Positions 42,631 through 54,700 of a stretch of DNA of 64,000 nt are shown here, in pieces. The stretch is taken from contig RPFO01000130.1 in NCBI GenBank assembly GCA_009746045.1, forward strand, positions 2,510,625 to 2,574,624, read 5' to 3'. The translations under genes and the position numbers were made by a program. Numbering within the stretch: the first letter of the stretch is position 1; every line of letters starts with the position of its first letter. Under the pieces are notes generated by a model that searched no databases, was not told where the DNA came from, and was given only the letters and a program-made list of their open reading frames with translations. The stretch comes from Mesostigma viride (Eukaryota; Streptophyta; Mesostigmatophyceae; Mesostigmatales; Mesostigmataceae).

Positions 42631-45600
42631 AATTTCTGCCACATTCCGTACTTACCAAGCTGGGAAAAAATGACTTGGGAGGATTTATTAGTGGGTAGTA
42701 CGCGGTGCTGGACCGCCTGGACGCGCCCAAGCAATCGAACGTGCAAAACCAGGACTGCGAGGGGGTGAGGGGGCGACATGCTGCGACAGCACTTAATTGA
42801 ATTTCCTGCTGGCTGGGGATGGCGGTCAACGCTGCCTGGAAAATTGGGGATGGACAATGCGTGGGCATTGCTTTTATAGCGTTCAATGTTCCATTTCGAT
42901 GCGTACCTTTGAATTGTTTCTGATCTGGCTGGACGTCGGTGGGCAGTCTCGTGCGTGGGAGAGGTTCGGGGCGCTATGGCCTGCTGCGATAGCTAGCGAC
43001 CTGGAAATGGAATGTCGTTGTAGATTTAGGTATTATGTTATCGTGCTTCTTTGCTTGACGTATTGGATGCCTAGTGAAATCAGTTTGCTGTTCGTGGAAG
43101 GCGTGGTGTGGCCGACGAGTTTCTGTTGTCGTCACACAATATTGGAATGAACGCTGGATTTGTTGCCACGGGACGTACGCTGGCGATGCCGATGGTGAGT
43201 CGTTTGTTTCGATGACCGGGCTAGTGCCTGCTCTCTTTCTGATGCGTTTCCTCGGTTGTGTTGTTTCCATTGGGCCGAATTCACCTAGTCGCAGCGAAGA
43301 CATAGCCTAGCAAGGGTCTGCGTTTCATTTTCTTAGCCGTGCAGGACGCCATCTTCATGGTCCTTCGGGTTTCCCGTGTCAACGTCCGTTGCCAGAGGAT
43401 CTGTGATGATTTTTTCTGGAATATACTGGGCGGTGAAAGCCCCTGTGGATGCTTGCCTGGTCATGAGTTTAGGGCGTCATTTACTGCTGTACTCGCTGAC
43501 ATTCATGGTGCTTACTGCGTTAGATAATCTGCCTTGCTTCGCGCGTGGATTTTCACTGGGATGAAGAGCGCGTCTGGTAACATGTTTTCGTGGTGTATAA
43601 GGTGATCAATCAACCATTTGTTCATAGAACTGGTTGTCTCCTTGATAGAAGGTGAGACAATAGAAGGTGTTTTATATTTCTTCATCAAGCAAGTCAAAAG
43701 TAATCTGCACTGGCTTACAACCTGAATCTTGCTTTGCTGGGTCTGCTGTGTTCGTGTCTCATTGTGCAGGCTATCCCCTTGGTTGACCAACCAGGTGATT
43801 TGTGGTGCCAGCGGGGCCATATTGGTTTTCTTCTCATTTTCCATCCGTGGCAACGGACCGCATGGGCGGGCGGGAGGGCAGAGAGGGCAGGGCGGGCCAG
43901 GCCAGGCCAGGCGAGGCAGGAAAGGCTGCAAGGGTATGCAGCACAGGTAGGCTGGCAGGCAAGGGCCATGGGGCATGAGCCATGGGGCTTGAGCCACGAG
44001 CCTTGCGGCATGAGGTTTGGGGATGGGGCAAACAGGAGGGCAGGCAGCCAGCCACATCCACATGATTAGGGGCCAGACAGCAATCAGGGGCACCGCGGGC
44101 CCACTTATGCATGCCAGGCACCCCACCAACCCACGCACGCATGCCAGCCACCCCCATGCCCACGCACGCATGCCAGCCAACCCCCCCCCACACACACAAA
44201 CCCACTTATGCATGCCAGCCACCCCCCACACCCACGTACGCATGCCAGCCACCCCCCACACTCACACACGCATGGCAGCCACCCCATGAACCCAGGCACG
44301 CATGCCAGCCCCCCCTCAAGCCACGCATGCATGTCAGCCCCCCACCACACCCACGCATGCATGCCACTCCCCCCCCACACCCACGCACGCATGCCAGCCA
44401 CCCCCACACCCACGCACGCCCCCCCCACACCCACGCACGCATGCCAGCGCCCCCCCTCATGTACGCATGCATGCCAGCCACCCCACAAACCCACGCTTGG
44501 ATGCCAGCCCCCCCCACATGCATGCATGCATGCCAGCCCCCCCCACACCCACGCACGCATGGCAGCCGCCCGCCCAACCCACGCACGCATGCCAGCCAAC
44601 CCCCACATGCACGCATGCTTGCCAGCCACCCCACATGCACGCATGCTTGCCAGCCACCCCACATGCAAACAAGCCCCCCCCACATGCATGCTTGCATTCC
44701 AGCCACCCCACAAACCCATGCACGCATGCCAGCCACCCCCACACCCACGCACGCATGCCAGCCACCCCACGAGCCCACGCATGCATGCCAGCCACCCCCA
44801 CAAACCCACGCATGCATGCCAGCCACCCCCCACATGCACGTGCATGCCAGCCACCCCCCAAACCCAGGCACGCATGCCAGCCACCCCCCACACCCACGCA
44901 CGCATGGCAGCCCACCCCACGAACCCAGGCACGCATGCCAGCCCCCCCCTAAACCCACGCACGCATGGCAGCCCACCCCCCAACCCAGGCACGCATGCCA
45001 GCCAACCCCACACCCACGCACTTATGTAAGCACCCCCACACACACACGCATGCATGCCAGCCCCCCCACAAACCCACACACGCGTGCCGTCCCCCCCCAC
45101 ATGCACGCATGCATGCCAGCCACCCCACAAACCCACTTATGCATGCCAGCCACCCCCGTCACCAACGTACGCATGCCGTCCCCCCCCACACACACGCATG
45201 CATGCCAGCCTGCCCCGCCCCACATGCGTCCATGGCAGCTTCCCCCCACACCCACGCATGCATGCTAGCCACCCCACAAACCCATGCACGCATGCCACCC
45301 CCCCACAAACCCACTTATGCATGCCAGCCACCCCCCACATGCACGCATGCATGACAGCCACCCCCCACATGCATGTGCATGCCAGCCACCCCCCACACCC
45401 ACATACGCATGCCAGCCACCCCCCACACCCACGCACGCATGGCAGCCACCCCCCACAGCCACGCACGCATGCCAGCCCCCCCCTAAACCCACGCATGCAT
45501 GGCAGCTGCCCACCACAACCACGAACGGACAGGGCTGGCCTGCCGCACCCCACGGTCGCGCACAAGGGCAGTGTCGAGTCATGTACAAAACATTGTCTAC

Positions 45601-45826
45601 ATGAAGTCATAGTGGGCATGACCGATGGTGCATGTGTTTACAAAGGATTGCCACTCAATGAATATTAATGAATGATGAACATGGTAGTTTGCATGGGAGT
45701 GTTTGGTCGTTATGGCTGCCGCTTGCAAAAAGCGGTACCCACATTGTGTCCTGCATGGCATAGCTTCATTGTGAGTTCCAGTTGTTAGGAAGTAATGAGT
45801 AAGGAAATACTTGCATGAACGGACTA
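42631..45826 (+). mobile_element. Element II, copy 3
   Basis: The direct repeats are at 42609-42630 and 45827-45848, with three mismatches in 22. The sequence is very close to copy 5 and, in the 5' half, to copy 1. Confidence 0.65.
44100..45522 (+). repeat. C-rich minisatellite in element II copy 3
   Basis: There are about 47 units of ~30 bp. It is near-identical to the array at 52210-53633 except for C-run lengths. Those indels change which frames stay open, showing that the frames are not maintained. Confidence 0.95.
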
Positions 45827-46797
45827 GTAGTAGGACGCGTGCTGGACGTGCCCGTGAGGGACGGAGCGTGGGATCGACGGTGCGGCGGGCCGGCGCGAGC
45901 GCGCGCGATGGGAAGCCCCCAAAGGAAGGCCGCCGAGCGTTCGCCCCCCGGCGTAGTAGGCCGGGCCGGTCGGCGGGCTCAACCCGGCGGGTCGAAGCTT
46001 TCGGCGGGGGCCTCAGGGCCCCTGGTGGCGTAGTGCGTCCGAAAAAGTGGGGGGCCTTGGCCCCCCCACCTTGTCCCCTTCTAGTAACTACGATTTAGCC
46101 CATCGCAAAAGTTTGGCGAACCGTGAGGCCCGAAAAGTGGCCCGTACGAGAACCGCGAGCGCAGGGCGGCCGATAGTCAGGGCGATCCGGAGATCCGCGG
46201 TGGCGCCCAATCGGAGCAGTTGCCCGAAAAGTGGCAAACTAGGCAGATCGATTGTCAGGAGTTCTGAACGGGGTCTGAAACGGCAGTTACGTCCAGATCC
46301 GGTTCAGCACTTTTGCGGGCAGGTGGGAGGCCCGCCAATGGCCGCGGCCAGATAAAAATACGGAACCCGGCACGATGTCGGCTTGTTGCGCGGCCGTCAA
46401 ACAATGTCGCGAACCTGAACATTCCAAACTAGTTGGATGAGGTTAACTGATCTGGGACGCGTAACTCCGCCTACTCGGCCCATCGCGAGGTCGAGAACGC
46501 GCCGTTCTCGGGAGCCGTACAACCCCGGCATGTTCAGGCCAGGTTTGTTCAGAACAACTGAACTGAATCGAACTGAACGTTCAGAAAATGTACCGAAACC
46601 GTAACTTTTCGGGCGATATGGCCGTTATAACGTTCAAATTTCGTTCAGAAAACGTAGCTTCCGTATCACTTTTCGATTCAGACCGAAATTATGGTCTGGA
46701 CGTGATCTGATTGATATATATTCTCTTGAAGTATACGCAAAATTCGACTTGGAGGAGTGGAGAGTAGTATGAAGCATGCCGGAGCTCTTGCTGGACG

Positions 46798-49700
46798 AAT
46801 TTCTTCCAGATCCCGTACTTACCAAGCAGGGAATAGGATTTTCAAGTGGGTACCGTAGTACGCGGTGCTGGACCGCCTGGACGCGCCCAAGCAATCGAAC
46901 GTGCATAAACCAGGACTGCTAGGAGAGGGGGCGACATGCTGCGACAGCACTTAAATTACTGCTGGCTGGGGATGGCGGTCAACGCTGCCTGGAAAATTGG
47001 GGATGGACAATGCGTGGGCATTGCTTTTATAGCGTTCAATGTTCAATTTCGATGCGTACCTTTGAATTGTTTCTGATCTGGCTGGCCGTCGATGGGCATT
47101 CACGTGCGTGGGAGAGGTTCGTGGCGCTATGGCCTGCTGCGATAGCTAGCGACCTGGAAATGGAATGTCGTTGTAGATTTAGGTATTATGCTATCGTGCT
47201 TCTTTGCTTGACGTATTGGGTGCCTAGTGAAATCGGTTTGCTGTTCGTGGAAGGCGTGGGTGTGGCCGACGAGTTTCTGTTGTCGTCACACAATATTGGA
47301 ATGAACGCTGGATTTGTTGCCACGGGACGTACGCTGGCGATGCCGATGGTGAGTCGTTTGTTTCGATGACCTGCTCTCTTTTTGATGCGTTTCATCGGTT
47401 GCGTTGTTTCCATTTGGCCGAATTCACCTAGTCGCAGCGAAGACATAGCGTAGCAAGGGTCTGCGTTTCATTTTCTTAGCCGTGCAGGACGCCATCTTCA
47501 TGGTCCTTCGGGTTTCCCGTGTCAACGTCCGTTGCCAGAGGATCTGTGATGATATTTACTGGAATATACTGGGCGGTGAAAGCCCCTGTGGATGCTTGCC
47601 TGGTCATGAGTTTAGGGCGTCATTTACTGCTGTAGTGGCTGACATTCATGGTGCTTACTGCGTAAGATAATCTGACTTGCTTCGCGCGTGGATTTTCACT
47701 GGACTGAAGAGCGCGTCTGGTAACATGTTTACGTGGTGTATAAGGTGATCAATCAACCATTTGTTTATAGAAGGTGTGACCGTAGAAGGTGTGTTGTATT
47801 TCTTCATCAAGCAAGTCAAAAGTAATCTCCACTGGCTTACAACCTGAATCTTGCTTTGCTGGGTCTGCTGTGTTCCTGTCTCATTGTGCAGGCTATCCCC
47901 TTGGTTGACCAACCAGGTGATTTGTGGTGCCAGCGGGGCCATATTATTTTCTTCTCATTTTCCATCCGTGGCAACGGACCGCATGGGCGGGCGGGAGGGC
48001 AGAGAGGGCAGGGCAGGCCAGGCCAGGCGAGGCAGGAAAGGCTGCAAGGGTATGCAGCACAGGTAGGCTGGCAGGCAAGGGCCATGGGGCATGAGCCATG
48101 GGGCTTGAGCTACGAGCCTTGCGGCATGGGGTTTGGGGATGGGGCAAACAGGAGGGCAGGCAGCCAGCCACATCCACATGATTAGGGGCCAGACAGCAAT
48201 CAGGGGCACCGCGGGCCCACTTATGCATGCCAGGCACCCCACCAACCCACGCACGCATGCCAGCCACCCCCATGCCCACGCACGCATGCCAGCCACCCCC
48301 CCCCCCTACACAAACCCACTTATGCATGCCAGCCACCCCCCACACCCACGTACGCATGCCAGCCACCCCCCACACCCACGCACGCATGGCAGCCACCCCT
48401 CGAACCCAGGCACGCATGGCAGCCCCCCCCTCAAGCCACGCATGCATGGCAGCCCCCCACCACACCCACGCATGCATGCCACTCCCCCCACACCCACGCA
48501 CGCATGCCAGCCACCCCCCATACCCACGTACGCCCCCCCCACACCCACGCACGCATGCCAGCCCCCCCCTCATGGCACATGCATGCCAGCCACCCCGCAA
48601 ACCCACGCATGGATGCCAGCCACCCCCACATGCACGCATGGATGCCAGCCACCCCCACACCCACGTACGCATGCCAGCCACCCCCCACACCCACGCACGC
48701 ATGGCAGCCCACCCTACGAACCCAGGCACGCATGCCAGCCACCCCCTAAACCCACGCACGCATGGCAGCCCACCCCCAAACCCAGGCACGCATGCCAGCC
48801 ACCCCCACACCCACGCACCTATGTCAGCCCCCCCCACACACACGCATGCATGCCAGCCCCCCCCAAACCCACACACGCGTGCCAGCCCCCCCCACATGCA
48901 CGCATGCATGCCAGCCACCCCACAAACCCACTTATGCATGCCAGCCACCCCCGTCACCAACGTACGCATGCCGTCCCCCCACACACCCACGCACGCATGC
49001 CAGCCTGCCCCGCCCCACATGCGTGCATGGCGGCTCCCGCCCACACCCACGCATGCATGCCAGCCACCCCACAAACCCATGCACGCATGCCAGCCACCCC
49101 CCATACCCACGTACGCCCCCCCCCACACCCACGCACGCATGCCAGCCCCCCCCCTCATGGCACATGCATGCCAGCCACCCCGCAAACCCACGCATGGATG
49201 CCAGCCACCCCCACATGCACGCATGGATGCCAGCCACCCCCCACACCCACGTACGCATGCCAGCCACCCCCACACCCACGCACGCATGCCAGCCACCCCC
49301 CGCATGCACGTGCATGCTAGCCACCCCCACACCCACGTACGCATGCCAGCCACCCCCCACACCCACGCACGCACGGCAGCCACCCCCCACACCCACGCAC
49401 ACATGCCAGCCACCCCCTAAACCCACGCATGCACGGCAGCTCCCCACCACACCCACGAATGGAGAGGGCTAGCCTGCCACGCCCCACGGTCGCGCACAAG
49501 GGCACTGTCGAGTCATGTACAAAACATTGTCTACATGAAGTCATAGTGGGCATGACCGAATTGGTGCATGTGTTTACAAAGGATTGCCACTCAATGAATA
49601 ATAATGAATGATGAACATGGGAGTTTTTTTTTGCATGGAAGTGTTTGGTCGTTATGGCTGCCGCTTGCCAAAAGCGGTACCCACATTGTGTCCTGCATGG

Positions 49701-49816
49701 CTTAGCTGCATTGTGAGTTTCAGTTGTTAGGAAGTAATGAGTAAGGAAATACTTGCATGCAATGAACGGCGACGTCTCACAATATACGGTACTATTCGGA
49801 CTGGGTTGATGTACTA
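46798..49816 (+). mobile_element. Element II, copy 4
   Basis: The left direct repeat (46764-46797) is interrupted by about 12 extra bases (AGCATGCCGGAG). The right repeat is at 49817-49838. It resembles copy 2 more than copies 3 and 5. Confidence 0.6.
48216..49457 (+). repeat. C-rich minisatellite in element II copy 4
   Basis: There are about 41 units, the shortest element II array. An internal duplication is visible: the run from CCCCATACCCACGTACGCCC through CATGGCACATGCATGCCAGC occurs at about 48528 and again at about 49101. Confidence 0.94.
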
Positions 49817-50741
49817 GTAGTACGACGCGTGCTGGACGTGCCCGTGAGGGACGGAGCGTGGGATCGACGGTGCGGCGGGCCGGCGCGAGCGCGCGCGATG
49901 GGAAGCCCGCAAAGGAAGGACGCCGAGCGTTCGCCCCCCGGCGTAGGGGCCGGGCCGGTCGGCGGGCTCAACCCGGCGGGTCGAAGCTTTCGGCGGGGGC
50001 CTCAGGGCCCCTGGTGGCGTAGTGCGTCCGAATAAGTGGGGGGCCTTGGCCCCCCCACCTTGTCCCCTTCTAGTAACTACGATTTAGCCCATCGCAAAAG
50101 TTTGGCAAACCGTGAGGCCCGAAAAGTGGCCCGTACGGAAACCGCGAGCGCAGGGCGACCGATAGTCAGGGCGATCCGGGGATCCGCGGTGGCGCCCAAT
50201 CGGAGCAGTTGCCCGAAAAGTGGCAAACTAGGGAGATCGACTGTCACAAAGTCTGAACGGGCTCTGAAACGGCAGTTACGTCCAGATCCGGTTCAGCACT
50301 TTTGCGGGCAGGTGGGAGGCCTGCCAATGGCCGCGGCCAGATAAAAATACGGAACCCGGCACGATGTCGGCTTGTTGCGCGCCCCGTCAAACAATGTACC
50401 GAACCTGAACATTCCAAACAAGCTGGAGAAGGTTAACGGATATTCTACGCGGAAGAACAACAACTAGGAAGTTTAAAGCCCGCCGTCCTCAAGTCTCGTA
50501 TTGTTCAGTGCGGCAAGTCGACGGCATGTCCACAAAATGTTTGGAAACCGTAACATTTTGGCCGTTACGGACGTTTTCCTGTCCGCATTTCGTTCAGAAA
50601 CCGTTTCACTGAGTGTTTTCGCATCACTTTTCGATTCAGACTGAAGTTATAGTCTGAACGTGATCTGAGTGATATATATTCTAAAGTTATACGCAAATTT
50701 TTAGTTGGAGGAGTGGAGAGTAGTATGATGCTTGCTGGACG

Positions 50742-53700
50742 AATTTCTGCCACATTCCGTACTTACCAAGCTGGGAAAAAATGACTTGGGAGGATTTATT
50801 AGTGGGTAGTACGCGGTGCTGGACCGCCTGGACGCGCCCAAGCAATCGAACGTGCAAAACCAGGACTGCGAGGGGGTGAGGGGGCGACATGCTGCGACAG
50901 CACTTAATTGAATTTCCTGCTGGCTGGGGATGGCGGTCAACGCTGCCTGGAAAATTGGGGATGGACAATGCGTGGGCATTGCTTTTATAGCGTTCAATGT
51001 TCCATTTCGATGCGTACCTTTGAATTGTTTCTGATCTGGCTGGACGTCGGTGGGCAGTCTCGTGCGTGGGAGAGGTTCGGGGCGCTATGGCCTGCTGCGA
51101 TAGCTAGCGACCTGGAAATGGAATGTCGTTGTAGATTTAGGTATTATGTTATCGTGCTTCTTTGCTTGACGTATTGGATGCCTAGTGAAATCAGTTTGCT
51201 GTTCGTGGAAGGCGTGGTGTGGCCGACGAGTTTCTGTTGTCGTCACACAATATTGGAATGAACGCTGGATTTGTTGCCACGGGACGTACGCTGGCGATGC
51301 CGATGGTGAGTCGTTTGTTTCGATGACCGGGCTAGTGCCTGCTCTCTTTCTGATGCGTTTCCTCGGTTGTGTTGTTTCCATTGGGCCGAATTCACCTAGT
51401 CGCAGCGAAGACATAGCCTAGCAAGGGTCTGCGTTTCATTTTCTTAGCCGTGCAGGACGCCATCTTCATGGTCCTTCGGGTTTCCCGTGTCAACGTCCGT
51501 TGCCAGAGGATCTGTGATGATTTTTTCTGGAATATACTGGGCGGTGAAAGCCCCTGTGGATGCTTGCCTGGTCATGAGTTTAGGGCGTCATTTACTGCTG
51601 TACTCGCTGACATTCATGGTGCTTACTGCGTTAGATAATCTGCCTTGCTTCGCGCGTGGATTTTCACTGGGCTGAAGAGCGCGTCTGGTAACATGTTTTC
51701 GTGGTGTATAAGGTGATCAATCAACCATTTGTTCATAGAACTGGTTGTCTCCTTGATAGAAGGTGAGACAATAGAAGGTGTTTTATATTTCTTCATCAAG
51801 CAAGTCAAAAGTAATCTGCACTGGCTTACAACCTGAATCTTGCTTTGCTGGGTCTGCTGTGTTCGTGTCTCATTGTGCAGGCTATCCCCTTGGTTGACCA
51901 ACCAGGTGATTTGTGGTGCCAGCGGGGCCATATTGGTTTTCTTCTCATTTTCCATCCGTGGCAACGGACCGCATGGGCGGGCGGGAGGGCAGAGAGGGCA
52001 GGGCGGGCCAGGCCAGGCCAGGCGAGGCAGGAAAGGCTGCAAGGGTATGCAGCACAGGTAGGCTGGCAGGCAAGGGCCATGGGGCATGAGCCATGGGGCT
52101 TGAGCCACGAGCCTTGCGGCATGAGGTTTGGGGATGGGGCAAACAGGAGGGCAGGCAGCCAGCCACATCCACATGATTAGGGGCCAGACAGCAATCAGGG
52201 GCACCGCGGGCCCACTTATGCATGCCAGGCACCCCACCAACCCACGCACGCATGCCAGCCACCCCCATGCCCACGCACGCATGCCAGCCAACCCCCCCCC
52301 CACACACAAACCCACTTATGCATGCCAGCCACCCCCCACACCCACGTACGCATGCCAGCCACCCCCCACACTCACACACGCATGGCAGCCACCCCATGAA
52401 CCCAGGCACGCATGCCAGCCCCCCCTCAAGCCACGCATGCATGTCAGCCCCCCACCACACCCACGCATGCATGCCACTCCCCCCCACACCCACGCACGCA
52501 TGCCAGCCACCCCCCACACCCACGCACGCCCCCCCCACACCCACGCACGCATGCCAGCGCCCCCCCTCATGTACGCATGCATGCCAGCCACCCCACAAAC
52601 CCACGCTTGGATGCCAGCCCCCCCACATGCATGCATGCATGCCAGCCCCCCCCCACACCCACGCACGCATGGCAGCCGCCCGCCCAACCCACGCACGCAT
52701 GCCAGCCAACCCCCACATGCACGCATGCTTGCCAGCCACCCCACATGCACGCATGCTTGCCAGCCACCCCACATGCAAACAAGCCCCCCCCCACATGCAT
52801 GCTTGCATTCCAGCCACCCCACAAACCCATGCACGCATGCCAGCCACCCCCACACCCACGCACGCATGCCAGCCACCCCACGAGCCCACGCATGCATGCC
52901 AGCCACCCCCACAAACCCACGCATGCATGCCAGCCACCCCCCACATGCACGTGCATGCCAGCCACCCCCCAAACCCAGGCACGCATGCCAGCCACCCCCC
53001 ACACCCACGCACGCATGGCAGCCCACCCCACGAACCCAGGCACGCATGCCAGCCCCCCCTAAACCCACGCACGCATGGCAGCCCACCCCCCAACCCAGGC
53101 ACGCATGCCAGCCAACCCCACACCCACGCACTTATGTAAGCACCCCCACACACACACGCATGCATGCCAGCCCCCCCCACAAACCCACACACGCGTGCCG
53201 TCCCCCCCCACATGCACGCATGCATGCCAGCCACCCCACAAACCCACTTATGCATGCCAGCCACCCCCGTCACCAACGTACGCATGCCGTCCCCCCCACA
53301 CACACACGCATGCATGCCAGCCTGCCCCGCCCCACATGCGTCCATGGCAGCTTCCCCCCACACCCACGCATGCATGCTAGCCACCCCACAAACCCATGCA
53401 CGCATGCCACCCCCCCACAAACCCACTTATGCATGCCAGCCACCCCCCACATGCACGCATGCATGACAGCCACCCCCCACATGCATGTGCATGCCAGCCA
53501 CCCCCCACACCCACATACGCATGCCAGCCACCCCCCACACCCACGCACGCATGGCAGCCACCCCCCACAGCCACGCACGCATGCCAGCCCCCCCCTAAAC
53601 CCACGCATGCATGGCAGCTGCCCACCACAACCACGAACGGACAGGGCTGGCCTGCCGCACCCCACGGTCGCGCACAAGGGCAGTGTCGAGTCATGTACAA

Positions 53701-53938
53701 AACATTGTCTACATGAAGTCATAGTGGGCATGACCGATGGTGCATGTGTTTACAAAGGATTGCCACTCAATGAATATTAATGAATGATGAACATGGTAGT
53801 TTGCATGGGAGTGTTTGGTCGTTATGGCTGCCGCTTGCAAAAAGCGGTACCCACATTGTGTCCTGCATGGCATAGCTTCATTGTGAGTTCCAGTTGTTAG
53901 GAAGTAATGAGTAAGGAAATACTTGCATGAACGGACTA
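50742..53938 (+). mobile_element. Element II, copy 5
   Basis: The direct repeats are at 50720-50741 and 53939-53960. It is almost identical to copy 3 including the flanks, so it is part of a module-scale duplication and not an independent insertion. Confidence 0.65.
52210..53633 (+). repeat. C-rich minisatellite in element II copy 5
   Basis: There are about 47 units of ~30 bp, near-identical to copy 3 apart from C-run lengths. Confidence 0.95.
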
Positions 53939-54700
53939 GTAGTAGGACGCGTGCTGGACGTGCCCGTGAGGGACGGAGCGTGGGATCGACGGTGCGGCGG
54001 GCCGGCGCGAGCGCGCGCGATGGGAAGCCCCCAAAGGAAGGCCGCCGAGCGTTCGCCCCCCGGCGTAGTAGGCCGGGCCGGTCGGCGGGCTCAACCCGGC
54101 GGGTCGAAGCTTTCGGCGGGGGCCTCAGGGCCCCTGGTGGCGTAGTGCGTCCGAAAAAGTGGGGGGCCTTGGCCCCCCCACCTTGTCCCCTAATGTAACT
54201 ACGATTTATGAAGCCCGAAAACTTTGGCCGAGGCCGTAGGCCGAAGGTGGGGCCGTCCCCCGCGCCCCCTAGCGCGGGAGCGGACGCCGTCCAGGACCGT
54301 AGCGAGATGGCCAATCGCCGTAGTACAAAGAAAATCCCCAAACCTTGGAGATCGATTCTCGAGTTTCCTGAACGGGTGCTGAAACGCTGAACATGTTCAG
54401 ACTTTTGCGGGCAGGTGGGGCGTCTCGCCAATCCGCGCGGCCTCAGGAATTACGGCGCGTTGACTTTTTTAAGCGTCAAACAAGCTACTGGCGAACCGAT
54501 ATCTGTACTAAAACTTTTCACAGTTTCCCGTTGCACCACTTTGGACGCTGACCAACCGGTGCACGCCGTTTTGAATAACGCGCTCGAATAACGGCCACAA
54601 CGTCAATGGAATGCGATTTTCTGAACGGATGGATCAAATTTGCAGGACGGTTGGAAGGTTCAGAGCCGAACTGGCGTTCAGTCAGGGTGGGGCGAAATAG

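Larger units (their letters stand above)
41962..46083 (+). repeat. Module 17: long beta module (4122 bp) carrying element II
   Basis: It is near-identical to module 19 at an offset of 8111 bp, despite an intervening and more diverged module 18. It ends in block Y'. Confidence 0.92.
46084..50072 (+). repeat. Module 18: long beta module (3989 bp) carrying element II
   Basis: It is more diverged than its neighbours in the beta part (46395-46770, where GTCAGG-type sequence is replaced by CTGAACTGAATCGAACTGAA and others). It ends in block Y'. Confidence 0.9.
50073..54194 (+). repeat. Module 19: long beta module (4122 bp) carrying element II
   Basis: This is a near-exact copy of module 17. It ends in block Y' at a CTAATG-type junction, which leads into an alpha module. 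Confidence 0.92.
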
